Positions 44,740 to 52,079 of a DNA stretch of 64,000 nt are shown one piece after another; positions within the stretch are counted from its first letter, which is position 1, and each line of letters starts with the position of its first letter. A program made the position numbers and the translations under genes. The stretch covers positions 32,412 to 96,411 of the forward strand of contig JADYZN010000050.1 of assembly GCA_020853095.1 (NCBI GenBank), written 5' to 3'. A model generated the notes under the pieces. It was not told where the DNA came from. It did no database searches and saw only the letters and a list, made by a program, of their open reading frames with translations. Origin of the DNA: Phycisphaerales bacterium. GTDB lineage: Bacteria > Planctomycetota > Phycisphaerae > Tepidisphaerales > Tepidisphaeraceae.

Positions 44740-45017
44740 GGCCTAAATCAGCGGATGTCGGCTTGACCACCAGCGGTTCCAGGCGCCGCTATGGTACAGG
44801 GCCTCCAGTTGCATCACATGCTCGACATTGCTCTGGTTCCAGCGCACACCCCGCCCATTGCCGCTCCTCGACGTTCTCTTCGCCGACCGGAGCTTTGCTT
44901 GCAGCTTCCTTCAGACCACGCCTCGCGACGCAGCCCTTGCTGTTCGGCTATGGGTTCCCGTCACCTGGGTCCCAAGAGGACTTTCACCTCCAAGTCATCA
45001 CGTCATGCCCGGCGCAC
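44740..45017 (-). mobile_element. Fragment of a group II (IIC-like) intron domain I, or a HEARO/omega-RNA-like RNA, without its protein
   Basis: Read on the minus strand, the element begins at 45017 with GUGCGCCGGGCAUG, then GGAGGUGAAAGUCC (44978-44991), AGCCGAACAGCAAGGG, GGUCUGAAGGAAGCUG (44902-44917) and GCAAAGCUCCGGUCGGCG (44881-44898). The order and spacing of these blocks match the 5' domain of group IIC introns as I recall them from the Oceanobacillus iheyensis intron. The start lies a few bases past an intrinsic terminator, the preferred IIC target. No domain V hairpin and no reverse transcriptase or IscB gene follows; a glycosyltransferase gene begins at 44653. The 3' limit is a guess. 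Confidence 0.6.
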
Positions 45018-45020
45018 GCC

Positions 45021-45049
45021 AAAAAAGAGGGCCGGCACCAAGCCGGCCC
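45021..45049 (-). terminator. Intrinsic terminator of the PEP-CTERM gene
   Basis: On the minus strand GGGCCGGC (45042-45049) pairs with GCCGGCCC (45029-45036) around a 5-base loop and is followed by CTCTTTTTT. It lies 31 bp beyond the stop of the PEP-CTERM gene. Confidence 0.9.
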
Positions 45050-45079
45050 GTTGGGTCATCGTTCTCTGTCGATGAGCAG

Positions 45080-45886
45080 TCATCGCACCGCGCGACGGCG
45101 GCGAATCAGGCCACCCAACCCCGCCACGCCAAGCAGCCCCAACAGCGAAGGCTCGGGGACGAAGCTGATGTTGGAAACCGACGCTCCGCTCTTTTGGTAG
45201 AACTGAAGCTGGTACGATCCCTCACCGCCGACGCCATCGACGGCATTGCCGGTCAAACCTTGAGAATGGTCGTTCACATCCACCCAGGATGCCCAACCAA
45301 GGGCAACCGCATTCGCGCCGGAGGTCTCCGACTCATCCGACACAAACAGGTAGGGAACCGAATCGCCTCCCGTGACGGCCGTTCCATCCGGTTGAGGCGA
45401 GGAGGTTCCTCCAATGTCAAACTGCGTGATGCCATTGGTCGCCTTAAACGCCACCGGCGAACCGTCCACGGAAAGCCACATCTTTCCATTCGACTGGTCC
45501 ACTGTGAACAGATAGTGGTGCTGGCCGGTTAGATCAACCTGCGCCGCGTACGGACCATAGTCCGAATCAACCGCCAACGTCAGATTGTTGCTGTCGTCGT
45601 ACCCGTAAAACATCTGCGTAAACCAATGCCCCGCGCTGGGATCTGATGGATTATTCGTCGGGTTCAGATAGTTGATATCAAAACGGGCAATGTTGCTGAA
45701 ATCCGGAGGAGAGGCGCTGAACGCCACTGGCCCCGGGGTGTAATCAAAGGACATGAACGTTAAATTCCCCGGAAGATCGGGCGTACCCTCAAAATAATCC
45801 GCCGAGTCCAGATTCACGCCAAAAGCGCTGCCGCAAATCGTGGCCGACATGCCAGCAACCAATGCCAATTGCAAAAACCGCTTCAT
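45080..45886 (-). CDS. PEP-CTERM sorting domain protein
   Basis: A 268-residue exported protein. A signal peptide (KRFLQLALVAGMSATICGSAFG|V) is followed by a beta-rich region with many Asp, Gly, Ser and Thr and no Cys, typical of surface proteins. The tail FVPEPSLLGLLGVAGLGGLIRRRR is a full PEP-CTERM signal: Pro-Glu-Pro, a hydrophobic span and an Arg cluster. It should be processed by the exosortase encoded at 29454-30425. AGGAGG lies 4 bases before the ATG. The gene has a strong promoter and terminator of its own and a leader of about 180 nt. Confidence 0.93.
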   Translation of the reverse strand: MKRFLQLALVAGMSATICGSAFGVNLDSADYFEGTPDLPGNLTFMSFDYTPGPVAFSASPPDFSNIARFDINYLNPTNNPSDPSAGHWFTQMFYGYDDSNNLTLAVDSDYGPYAAQVDLTGQHHYLFTVDQSNGKMWLSVDGSPVAFKATNGITQFDIGGTSSPQPDGTAVTGGDSVPYLFVSDESETSGANAVALGWASWVDVNDHSQGLTGNAVDGVGGEGSYQLQFYQKSGASVSNISFVPEPSLLGLLGVAGLGGLIRRRRAVR

Positions 45887-46073
45887 CGTACCTCCTAATT
45901 TGACTAAATCTCTTCTTATCTTTTACAACTCGTCCGCCATGTGCCAACCCAAGCTGGCCAAAGCACTTACAGACTTGACTATCAATCAGTGCAGTCCCTC
46001 CTCTCATTCCCGAAACGGATAGGCAATACCGCCCACCCCAGAATGTGGCATAACCCAAAACTTGACGGTGTGA

Positions 46074-46101
46074 ACTATACAACCATACCACAACGAGTCA
46101 A
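46074..46101 (-). promoter_or_regulatory. Promoter of the PEP-CTERM gene
   Basis: On the minus strand TTGACT (46096-46101), 16 bp, TATAGT (46074-46079). Transcription would start near 46066, giving a leader of about 180 nt before the ATG at 45886. Confidence 0.7.
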
Positions 46102-46120
46102 TATTTTTTGTGAAATTTAC

Positions 46121-46132
46121 CGTAATTTTACG
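46121..46132. promoter_or_regulatory. Palindrome between two divergent promoters
   Basis: CGTAA and TTACG with a 2-bp centre form a 12-bp palindrome between the -35 boxes of the PEP-CTERM and beta-helix genes (46101 and 46186). It is placed where one regulator could act on both promoters. The flanks are AT-rich. Confidence 0.4.
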
Positions 46133-46185
46133 TTGTCTGATGCCATATCGCTGATCCTGTTTCACGGCAGATTGATTCTTTTTTC

Positions 46186-46256
46186 TTGACTGTTTGTGCT
46201 TTGTTAGGTATAATGGCCATGCCGGTCATCTTCCGGGGGAAGATGAAAATGCCGGC
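46186..46256 (+). promoter_or_regulatory. Promoter and leader hairpin of the beta-helix/Rieske operon
   Basis: TTGACT (46186-46191), 17 bp, TATAAT (46209-46214) is a near-consensus sigma70 promoter. The start of the transcript folds into a strong hairpin: CATCTTCC (46227-46234) with GGAAGATG (46238-46245), and outside it GCCGG (46221-46225) with CCGGC (46252-46256). The hairpin would stabilise or regulate the message. Confidence 0.75.
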
Positions 46257-46316
46257 TCATCTCACCACTTCTCCGCTTGATTGTCTTATCATCGGAGGTA
46301 TGAAGGGGGACAACCC

Positions 46317-48185
46317 ATGGCCCATAATCGTTTTTTCACAATCCATCGTCGTCTGTTCCTGGTTTGGATCGGCATCCTTGCTTTGATCCCCTCCCTCTCT
46401 CGTGGCGCGGATCTGCCGCGACAGGTTCAAAGCGTTCAGATTCATTTCGACGATGGCACGGAACAGACGCTTCCCGCTCAACTTGCCGTCGCAACCACCA
46501 CCGCCCCAACGGGCGATCATTCGGAGGTCAAGGTTCCACAGGCCGTCACGACGTTGATGGCTCCTGCGGCCATTCATGTTCGAGCGCCGGATTTGCCGGA
46601 GGGCATTTCGCCCTTGCTCACCCGCTATCAATGGGATTTCGCCGATCAAGCCGGGCGGTTTTCCAACCTGGAGGGGTTCAATGCCGCCCACATCTATGAC
46701 ACGCCGGGCGATTACGTCATTCGGCTCCGGTTCACCTATCCCGACCGCTCAACGCGCACGCTCTCCACGTCGATTCGCATCGTCCCCGACACCCGACCCG
46801 CCATTTATCTGGCGACCGACGGCAACGATGAAAATCTCGGCAACGACCCAGACCATCCCATTCGATCCCTTGTGCGTGCCCAGATGCTCCTTCGCAACAA
46901 CACCAAACTCCTGCTGCGCAAAGGGGACCGGTTTGAACAAAACCGCACCTTCCGGCTCAACTATGCGAACGTAATGCTGGGCGCTTATGGCCAGGGGGAC
47001 AACCCGCAACTGGTCTGGACCGGCCGCGAGGATGGAGCGATGGTCCATCTCGACAAATCATCCCGTCAGATCGTCATTCAGGACCTGACTTTCGATGCCG
47101 ACAAGGATGGCGCGACACAGTATGCCATCGAAGCCGCAGGACAGGCGATCACCATTCGACGCTGCGAATTCCGCCGCGTCGGCAACGCCATCAATGCCAA
47201 CGGACGCCCGCGCGGCCTGCTGGTGCAGGACAACTCCGCCCCGCTGGTCGCTTTTGGCATCAAAGGCTATTTCCTCTGGATGGAAGGCTCCGACCTGACG
47301 ATCCTTTCCAACACCGTCGCCAACGTCTGGCGCGAGCACGTCCTGCGCGGCGGGTTCGGCGTCGATCACGTCCTGATCGCCCACAACGATTTCGCCAACC
47401 TCGACCGCAAAGCCCAGGGGGACAAGCTCGACTGGGCCAAGGGGTGCATCGTCGCACAGGATGGATCGTACGTTTACATCGCCAACAACATCACCCGCGA
47501 AGGGGGCATCGGCGCCGGCCCGCTCGGCGGCGACGATGGGTTTTCCCACCGATCCGCGCGGACCCGCTACGTCGTCATCGAAAACAACCAGTGCATCAAC
47601 AAGGAAATCACCATCTCACACGGCGCCGAGCACGTCATGATCCGCAACAATCTTCTCCAGCGCCGCGGCTGGCGATGCATCGAGATACAGGGATTCGACG
47701 CCCGCTATGATCGCGGCGTCAGCGACCTGTGGATCGTGAACAACACCGCGATGGTCAGCGGCGCCAACGGTTCTTTCATGCGGCTGCTCGGCCCCGCCCA
47801 ATCAATCACCCTCGCCAACAACCTCCTGATCGCTCCCGATGTTCGTCCGAGCGACGCCAACAACTGCGCCCTCTCGATTGACGATGATTCACTGGCCGGT
47901 TTTGCCTCCATCAGCCACAATGTCTGGGGAACCAAAGCCTCGGCCGATGATGGCATTGTCCAACTGGGCAAAAACCTGCTATCACTGAGGCAATGGAACG
48001 CCTTGCCGCAGGTGAAAGAAGACTTGCATGATCTGATCGAAACCGATCCACAAGGCGTTCCCCCGGCAGGCAGTTCCGCCGCCTCGCATGGCAGGTCCGT
48101 TCCCGGCGTATGGACCGACCGCCTTGGCAATCCGCGACCGGAAAGCGCCCCATGGTCCGCCGGCGCGATACAGGTGACTCAATAA
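46317..48185 (+). CDS. Secreted PKD/right-handed parallel beta-helix protein
   Basis: A 622-residue protein. The N-terminus is basic with a hydrophobic core (RRLFLVWIGILALIPSLSRGA|D), a signal peptide. Residues ~75-160 resemble a PKD-like Ig domain (YQWDFADQAGRFSNLEGFNAAHIYDTPGDYVIRLRFTYPD). Then IYLATDGNDENLGNDPDHPIRSL, the entry of many pectate-lyase-like helices, leads to beta-helix coils (IVIQDLTFDAD, ITIRRCEFRRVGNAI, VVIENNQCINKEITISHGAEHVMIRNNLL). Likely binds or cleaves polysaccharide; catalytic residues are not evident. AGGGGGA supports the start at 46317. Its stop overlaps the next gene by one base. Confidence 0.85.
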   Translation: MAHNRFFTIHRRLFLVWIGILALIPSLSRGADLPRQVQSVQIHFDDGTEQTLPAQLAVATTTAPTGDHSEVKVPQAVTTLMAPAAIHVRAPDLPEGISPLLTRYQWDFADQAGRFSNLEGFNAAHIYDTPGDYVIRLRFTYPDRSTRTLSTSIRIVPDTRPAIYLATDGNDENLGNDPDHPIRSLVRAQMLLRNNTKLLLRKGDRFEQNRTFRLNYANVMLGAYGQGDNPQLVWTGREDGAMVHLDKSSRQIVIQDLTFDADKDGATQYAIEAAGQAITIRRCEFRRVGNAINANGRPRGLLVQDNSAPLVAFGIKGYFLWMEGSDLTILSNTVANVWREHVLRGGFGVDHVLIAHNDFANLDRKAQGDKLDWAKGCIVAQDGSYVYIANNITREGGIGAGPLGGDDGFSHRSARTRYVVIENNQCINKEITISHGAEHVMIRNNLLQRRGWRCIEIQGFDARYDRGVSDLWIVNNTAMVSGANGSFMRLLGPAQSITLANNLLIAPDVRPSDANNCALSIDDDSLAGFASISHNVWGTKASADDGIVQLGKNLLSLRQWNALPQVKEDLHDLIETDPQGVPPAGSSAASHGRSVPGVWTDRLGNPRPESAPWSAGAIQVTQ

Positions 48186-48655
48186 TGGAAAATCCGATGT
48201 CCGCCAACGATCTCTCCCGTCGCCAGTTCATTCAGACCGCCGCCGCGACGGCGTGCGCGTGCGCCTTGTGCGGCGCGCTTCCCGCATTGGCCGATGAAAA
48301 AGTCCCCACGACTCCGCTGGACGCCGGGAAACTGGCCGATTATGCCTCGGATGGCGTCTACGATCAGTTCGCCAAAAGCCGCCACATCCTGATTGTGCGT
48401 CACGAGAACAGGATTTACGCCCCCACCGCGGTCTGCACCCACAAACATTGCGTCGTCCGCGCCAAGGATCAGATCATCATCTGCCCATGCCACAACAGCC
48501 GATACGATGTCGATGGCGTTCCCACGCGCGGCCCGGCCAAAAAACCGCTGATTCGTTATTCCATTCAGATTCAAGACGGGCACATCATCATCGACCCCAC
48601 CCAGACTTTTGACCAGTCCAAATGGAGCGAACCGCGGGCTTTCATCGCGTTCTGA
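48185..48655 (+). CDS. Tat-exported Rieske [2Fe-2S] protein
   Basis: A 156-residue protein. SRRQFIQ at 11-17 followed by an Ala/Cys-rich hydrophobic stretch is a twin-arginine signal. The Rieske motifs are Cys84-Thr-His86-x-x-Cys89 and Cys100-Pro-Cys102-His103: Cys84, His86, Cys100 and His103 bind the cluster, and Cys89/Cys102 form the disulfide of high-potential Rieske proteins. A single soluble domain with no oxygenase part. Its start overlaps the beta-helix gene stop (TAATG), so the two are coupled. No cytochrome b or bc1 gene is nearby, so the electron partner is unknown. Confidence 0.9.
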   Translation: MENPMSANDLSRRQFIQTAAATACACALCGALPALADEKVPTTPLDAGKLADYASDGVYDQFAKSRHILIVRHENRIYAPTAVCTHKHCVVRAKDQIIICPCHNSRYDVDGVPTRGPAKKPLIRYSIQIQDGHIIIDPTQTFDQSKWSEPRAFIAF

Positions 48656-48674
48656 TCGTTGGGTCAGACAGAGC

Positions 48675-49445
48675 CTAGTCCCGACGGACCATCACGCCAT
48701 GGTTGGCCAGGAAATCCTTCACCTGTCCCACCGTGTAATGTCCGAAATGAAAAATGCTCGCGGCCAAAGCCGCATCGGCCTTGCCATCGGTCAGCACGTC
48801 CAGCATGTGCTGTGGCGACCCCGCCCCGCCGCTGGCGACCACCGGCACATCGACCGCCGAACTGACCGCGGCCGTCATCGGAAGGTCATATCCGCTGGTC
48901 GTCCCGTCGGCGTTCATGACGTTGAGCACGATCTCCCCCGCCCCCAACGACTGGGCCTGCTCGACCCATTTCATGACCTCGATGCCGGTGTCCACGCGCC
49001 CGCCGTTGATGAACACCCGCCAATGCTCCTTGCCGTCGATCATGACGCGGTTGGCATCCAACCCCAGCACGGTGGCGCAGGTTCCAAACTTGCCCGCCAC
49101 CTCCGCGATCAGGTCCGGCCGCTGGACGGCGGCGCTGTTGAGGCTCACCTTTTCCACCCCCGCCTGAATCAACCGGGTGGCGTCTTCCAGCGTGCGAATC
49201 CCGCCGCCCACCGTCAACGGCATGAAAATCTGTTCCACCACCTGCCGAACCAGGTCCGCCATGATCCGCCGGCCTTCGTGGCTGGCGCTGATGTCATAAA
49301 ACACCAGTTCATCCGCCCCCTGCTCCTGATAGCGTTGGGCCTGAGCCACCGGATCCCCCGCATCCACATGATCAAAAAACTTGACCCCTTTGACCACCCG
49401 CCCGCGATCCACGTCCAAACAGGGAATAATTCGCTTGGTCAACAT
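48675..49445 (-). CDS. hisF: Imidazole glycerol phosphate synthase subunit HisF
   Basis: A 256-residue TIM barrel that cyclises PRFAR with ammonia from HisH to give imidazole glycerol phosphate and [24 protein letters not shown] carries the first catalytic Asp, and VLGLDANRV the second; [14 protein letters not shown] and [15 protein letters not shown] are the phosphate loops. The start [12 protein letters not shown] is the family start; upstream codons in frame run into the tRNA-His gene. hisH, hisA and hisI are not nearby. Confidence 0.96.
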   Translation of the reverse strand: MLTKRIIPCLDVDRGRVVKGVKFFDHVDAGDPVAQAQRYQEQGADELVFYDISASHEGRRIMADLVRQVVEQIFMPLTVGGGIRTLEDATRLIQAGVEKVSLNSAAVQRPDLIAEVAGKFGTCATVLGLDANRVMIDGKEHWRVFINGGRVDTGIEVMKWVEQAQSLGAGEIVLNVMNADGTTSGYDLPMTAAVSSAVDVPVVASGGAGSPQHMLDVLTDGKADAALAASIFHFGHYTVGQVKDFLANHGVMVRRD

Positions 49446-49463
49446 AACCCATGTCCAAACAGA

Positions 49464-49524
49464 AATTGCCAGCCGGCTGTCTTTTCCCGCCCGCGGGCAG
49501 GCTAAAAACAGGCGGCTGGCAATT
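49464..49524. repeat. 61-bp palindromic element between hisF and tRNA-His
   Basis: AATTGCCAGCC (49464-49474) and GGCTGGCAATT (49514-49524) are perfect 11-bp inverted repeats, and the inner parts (GCTGT-CTTTT / AAAAACAG) extend the pairing. A GC-rich apex CCCGCCCGCGGGC lies in the middle. It resembles a REP or attC-like hairpin. Confidence 0.65.
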
Positions 49525-49528
49525 GCAG

Positions 49529-49602
49529 GGTGACCGACGGGGCTCGAACCCGCGACCCCAAGGACCACAACCTTGTGCTCTGCCAACTGAGCTACGGCCA
49601 CC
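49529..49602 (-). tRNA. tRNA-His (GTG)
   Basis: The minus strand folds into a full cloverleaf: acceptor GTGGCCG/CGGTCAC, D-arm GCTC/GAGC, anticodon stem CAAGG/CCTTG with loop TTGTGGT (anticodon GTG) and T-arm with GTTCGAGC. The histidine identity elements are encoded: G-1 at 49602 opposite C73 at 49529. The 3' CCA is not encoded. It lies 83 bp upstream of hisF on the same strand. Confidence 0.97.
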
Positions 49603-49799
49603 GTGTATTCCGATAATATCCCCGTTCAGGGATGGCATGTCAAATCGTCCTTTTCCACGGGAGAAAAAGGTCTGATTCATCCTTTATGCCAACGTCTTAT
49701 TGACAGCGTCGGGGGATGTTTTTTATGTTTGCGCAACCCGCCGGCGGCCGCAATTTCAGCGGGCTGAAGTTGCAGTAGCACTTTCGCCGGACCGATACG

Positions 49800-49805
49800 T
49801 ATAAT
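49800..49805 (+). promoter_or_regulatory. -10 element of the kinase gene, leaderless arrangement
   Basis: TATAAT lies 6 bases before the ATG. No clear -35 is seen at 17 bp (TAGCAC at 49777-49782 is weak). Transcription would begin at or next to the start codon. Confidence 0.45.
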
Positions 49806-49811
49806 AAGACC

Positions 49812-51089
49812 ATGGGCAGTTCCGACAGTTATGTCACTGGCCTGACGACCGATCTCGATTCGGAGATCGGCCGTCTTGTCGTTGACATGGGTCTGGCCAC
49901 CAAATCCGAAATCGAATTTTGTCGCGAACAACAGAAGCAGTCTTCCGATCCCAACCAGCGTTCGCTGGCCGACCTGCTGATCGAGCACAACTTCATCACC
50001 GTCAATCAGGCCAAGCGCATCCGCGCCGGACTCGAAGATCGGCGCAGCGCGCAGCTTCCCGGTTATCAACTGATCAGCAAAGTCGGCAAGGGTGCGATGG
50101 CGACGGTTTTCAAGGCCCGCCAGTTGTCGCTGGATCGGATCGTCGCGGTCAAGGTGCTGCCCAAGCGGATGAGCGACAACAAGGAATTCGTGGACCGCTT
50201 TTACAAGGAAGGCAAGGCGGCCGCCCGTTTGGCGCACAACAACATCGTTCAGGCGTTTGACGTGAGCTGTTCGCCGGATGGATTTCACTTTTTCGTGATG
50301 GAATTCGTCGAAGGCAAGACGCTGTACGATTTCATGCAGCCGCCGCCGGTGGGCGAGGGGCGAAATTTTTCCGAAGAAGAGGCCTTGGACATCACGATCC
50401 AGATGTGCGATGCGCTGTCGCACGCCCATCAGCGGGGCTTGATTCACCGGGATGTCAAACCCAAGAACATCCTGCTGACCCCATCCGGCGTCGCCAAATT
50501 GACCGACCTGGGCCTGGCCCGCGCCACCGATGACAAGGAGGCGGCCGAATCCGAGGCCGGCAAGGCGTACGGCACACCCTATTACATCAGTCCCGAACAG
50601 ATTCGCGGGGATGTGGACATCGATTTCCGCGCCGACATCTATTCGCTGGGCGCGACGTTGTATCACCTGGTGACCGGCCGGCCCCCCTTTGAGGGCGAAA
50701 CGCCCGCGGCGGTGATGCACAAACATCTCAAACAACCGCTGGTCCCCGCGGACCACATCAACACCAACCTGTCGGCCGGCATCGGCGAGATCATCGACGT
50801 GGCCATGGCCAAAAAACGCGAGGAACGCTACGCCTCCACCGAGGACATGCTCGAAGACCTGCGGGCGGTCGCCAAACATCAACCCCCGCAACACGCCCGA
50901 CGGGCGATTGATCTGGATTCGCTGGCCAAGGTCGAGGAAACCGGCAAGACGGTGGACATCGAGAATCAACCCCATCGCCTCAGCTTCCAGGAACTTTCAA
51001 CGCAACCGCCGTTCATCGCGCTTCTGGCCGGCCTGGGCGTCTCGGTGGTGTTGAACCTGGTGTTGCTGCTGTTGTGGCTGTTGAAATAA
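49812..51089 (+). CDS. Tail-anchored Hanks-type Ser/Thr protein kinase
   Basis: A 425-residue protein. Residues 1-80 are a helical N-terminal region (EIGRLVVDMGLATKSEIEFCREQQKQ, LADLLIEHNFITVNQAKRIRAGL) seen in other planctomycete kinases. The kinase domain has GKGAMATVF, Lys114 in VAVKVL, HRDVKPKN with Asp214, DLG (Asp232) in place of DFG and YYISPEQIRGD. A single hydrophobic span ends the protein (FIALLAGLGVSVVLNLVLLLLWLLK), so it is anchored by its tail. TATAAT ends 6 bp before the ATG and there is no ribosome site, which suggests a leaderless message. Confidence 0.93.
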   Translation: MGSSDSYVTGLTTDLDSEIGRLVVDMGLATKSEIEFCREQQKQSSDPNQRSLADLLIEHNFITVNQAKRIRAGLEDRRSAQLPGYQLISKVGKGAMATVFKARQLSLDRIVAVKVLPKRMSDNKEFVDRFYKEGKAAARLAHNNIVQAFDVSCSPDGFHFFVMEFVEGKTLYDFMQPPPVGEGRNFSEEEALDITIQMCDALSHAHQRGLIHRDVKPKNILLTPSGVAKLTDLGLARATDDKEAAESEAGKAYGTPYYISPEQIRGDVDIDFRADIYSLGATLYHLVTGRPPFEGETPAAVMHKHLKQPLVPADHINTNLSAGIGEIIDVAMAKKREERYASTEDMLEDLRAVAKHQPPQHARRAIDLDSLAKVEETGKTVDIENQPHRLSFQELSTQPPFIALLAGLGVSVVLNLVLLLLWLLK

Positions 51090-51162
51090 CGCTGATCCGC
51101 ATCAGCGCCCTCCATCCGATCCTTCTCGCGTCGATCAATTTCCTCGGCTATAACATCGCACC

Positions 51163-52047
51163 ATGCCGCCACGCATCGCGTTTATCGGATTGGGGATCAT
51201 GGGACAGCCGATGGCGGGGCATTTGCTGGAGGCGGGGTATCCGCTGATCGTCCATACACGAACCCAATCCAGGGCCGATGGGCTTTTGTCGCGCGGGGCA
51301 ACGTGGGCCGACACCCCCAGGGCGGCGGCCGGGCGGGCAGATGTCATTTTCATCTGCGTGCCGGATACGCCGGACGTGGAAGCGGTGGTGCTGGGCGAAC
51401 AAGGGTTGATTCACGCCGCCCGCGCCGGGCAGATCGTCGTGGATCACTCGACGATTTCCCCCTCGGCCACGCGCCGGATGTCGGGACAACTGGCCAAACA
51501 AGCCGTGATGATGCTGGATGCGCCGGTTTCCGGTGGCGATGTGGGGGCCAGGAACGCCACGTTGTCGATCATGGTCGGCGGGGATGAACCGGCCTTTGCG
51601 CGGGTCAGGCCGTTGCTGGAACGAATGGGCAAAACCATCACCCATTGCGGCGGCAGCGGCACGGGACAACTGACCAAACTGGTCAACCAGATCCTGGTCT
51701 CCGTGACCAACCTGGCGGTCTGCGAGGCGATGACCTTCGCGATGAAAAACGGCCTGAACCCGCAAAAAACCCTTTCGGCGGTCGGGGGCGGGGCGGCGTC
51801 GTCGTGGCAACTGGTAAACCTGGGGCCGAAGATGGTCGATGAAGATTATCGGCCTGGATTCATGATCGATTTGCAGCAAAAGGATTTGCGATTGTGCCTG
51901 CGGGCGGCCGACGAGGCGGGCATCAACCTGTCGGCGCTGTCGCTGGTTCACGACTTGTTCAGCCAGGCACAGGCGGATGGGCATGGGCGCGATGGAACGC
52001 AGGCACTGTATGATGCCGTGCGAAAACGGGCCGCCGGAAACCCATGA
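51163..52047 (+). CDS. NAD(P)-dependent beta-hydroxyacid dehydrogenase (GarR/HIBADH family)
   Basis: A 294-residue enzyme. IAFIGLGIMGQPMAGHLLEAGYPLIVHTRT binds the cofactor; the substrate loop MLDAPVSGGDVGARNATLSIMVGG and the catalytic Lys in QLTKLVNQILV are present; the C-terminal DLRLCLRAADEAGINL helix closes the family signature. It likely reduces tartronate semialdehyde or oxidises a 3-hydroxy acid. The Arg in HTRT suggests NADP could be used. TATAAC lies 8 bp before the ATG; no ribosome site is visible. Confidence 0.92.
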   Translation: MPPRIAFIGLGIMGQPMAGHLLEAGYPLIVHTRTQSRADGLLSRGATWADTPRAAAGRADVIFICVPDTPDVEAVVLGEQGLIHAARAGQIVVDHSTISPSATRRMSGQLAKQAVMMLDAPVSGGDVGARNATLSIMVGGDEPAFARVRPLLERMGKTITHCGGSGTGQLTKLVNQILVSVTNLAVCEAMTFAMKNGLNPQKTLSAVGGGAASSWQLVNLGPKMVDEDYRPGFMIDLQQKDLRLCLRAADEAGINLSALSLVHDLFSQAQADGHGRDGTQALYDAVRKRAAGNP

Positions 52048-52079
52048 ACAGGCTTTTCATTTAGGTCTTGTCACCCAAC

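Noticed and set aside
44763..45532. Several overlapping plus-strand frames in and beyond the intron-like fragment
   Set aside because: They cross a structured RNA fragment and run antisense into the PEP-CTERM gene. Similar spurious proteins are common where such RNAs occur.
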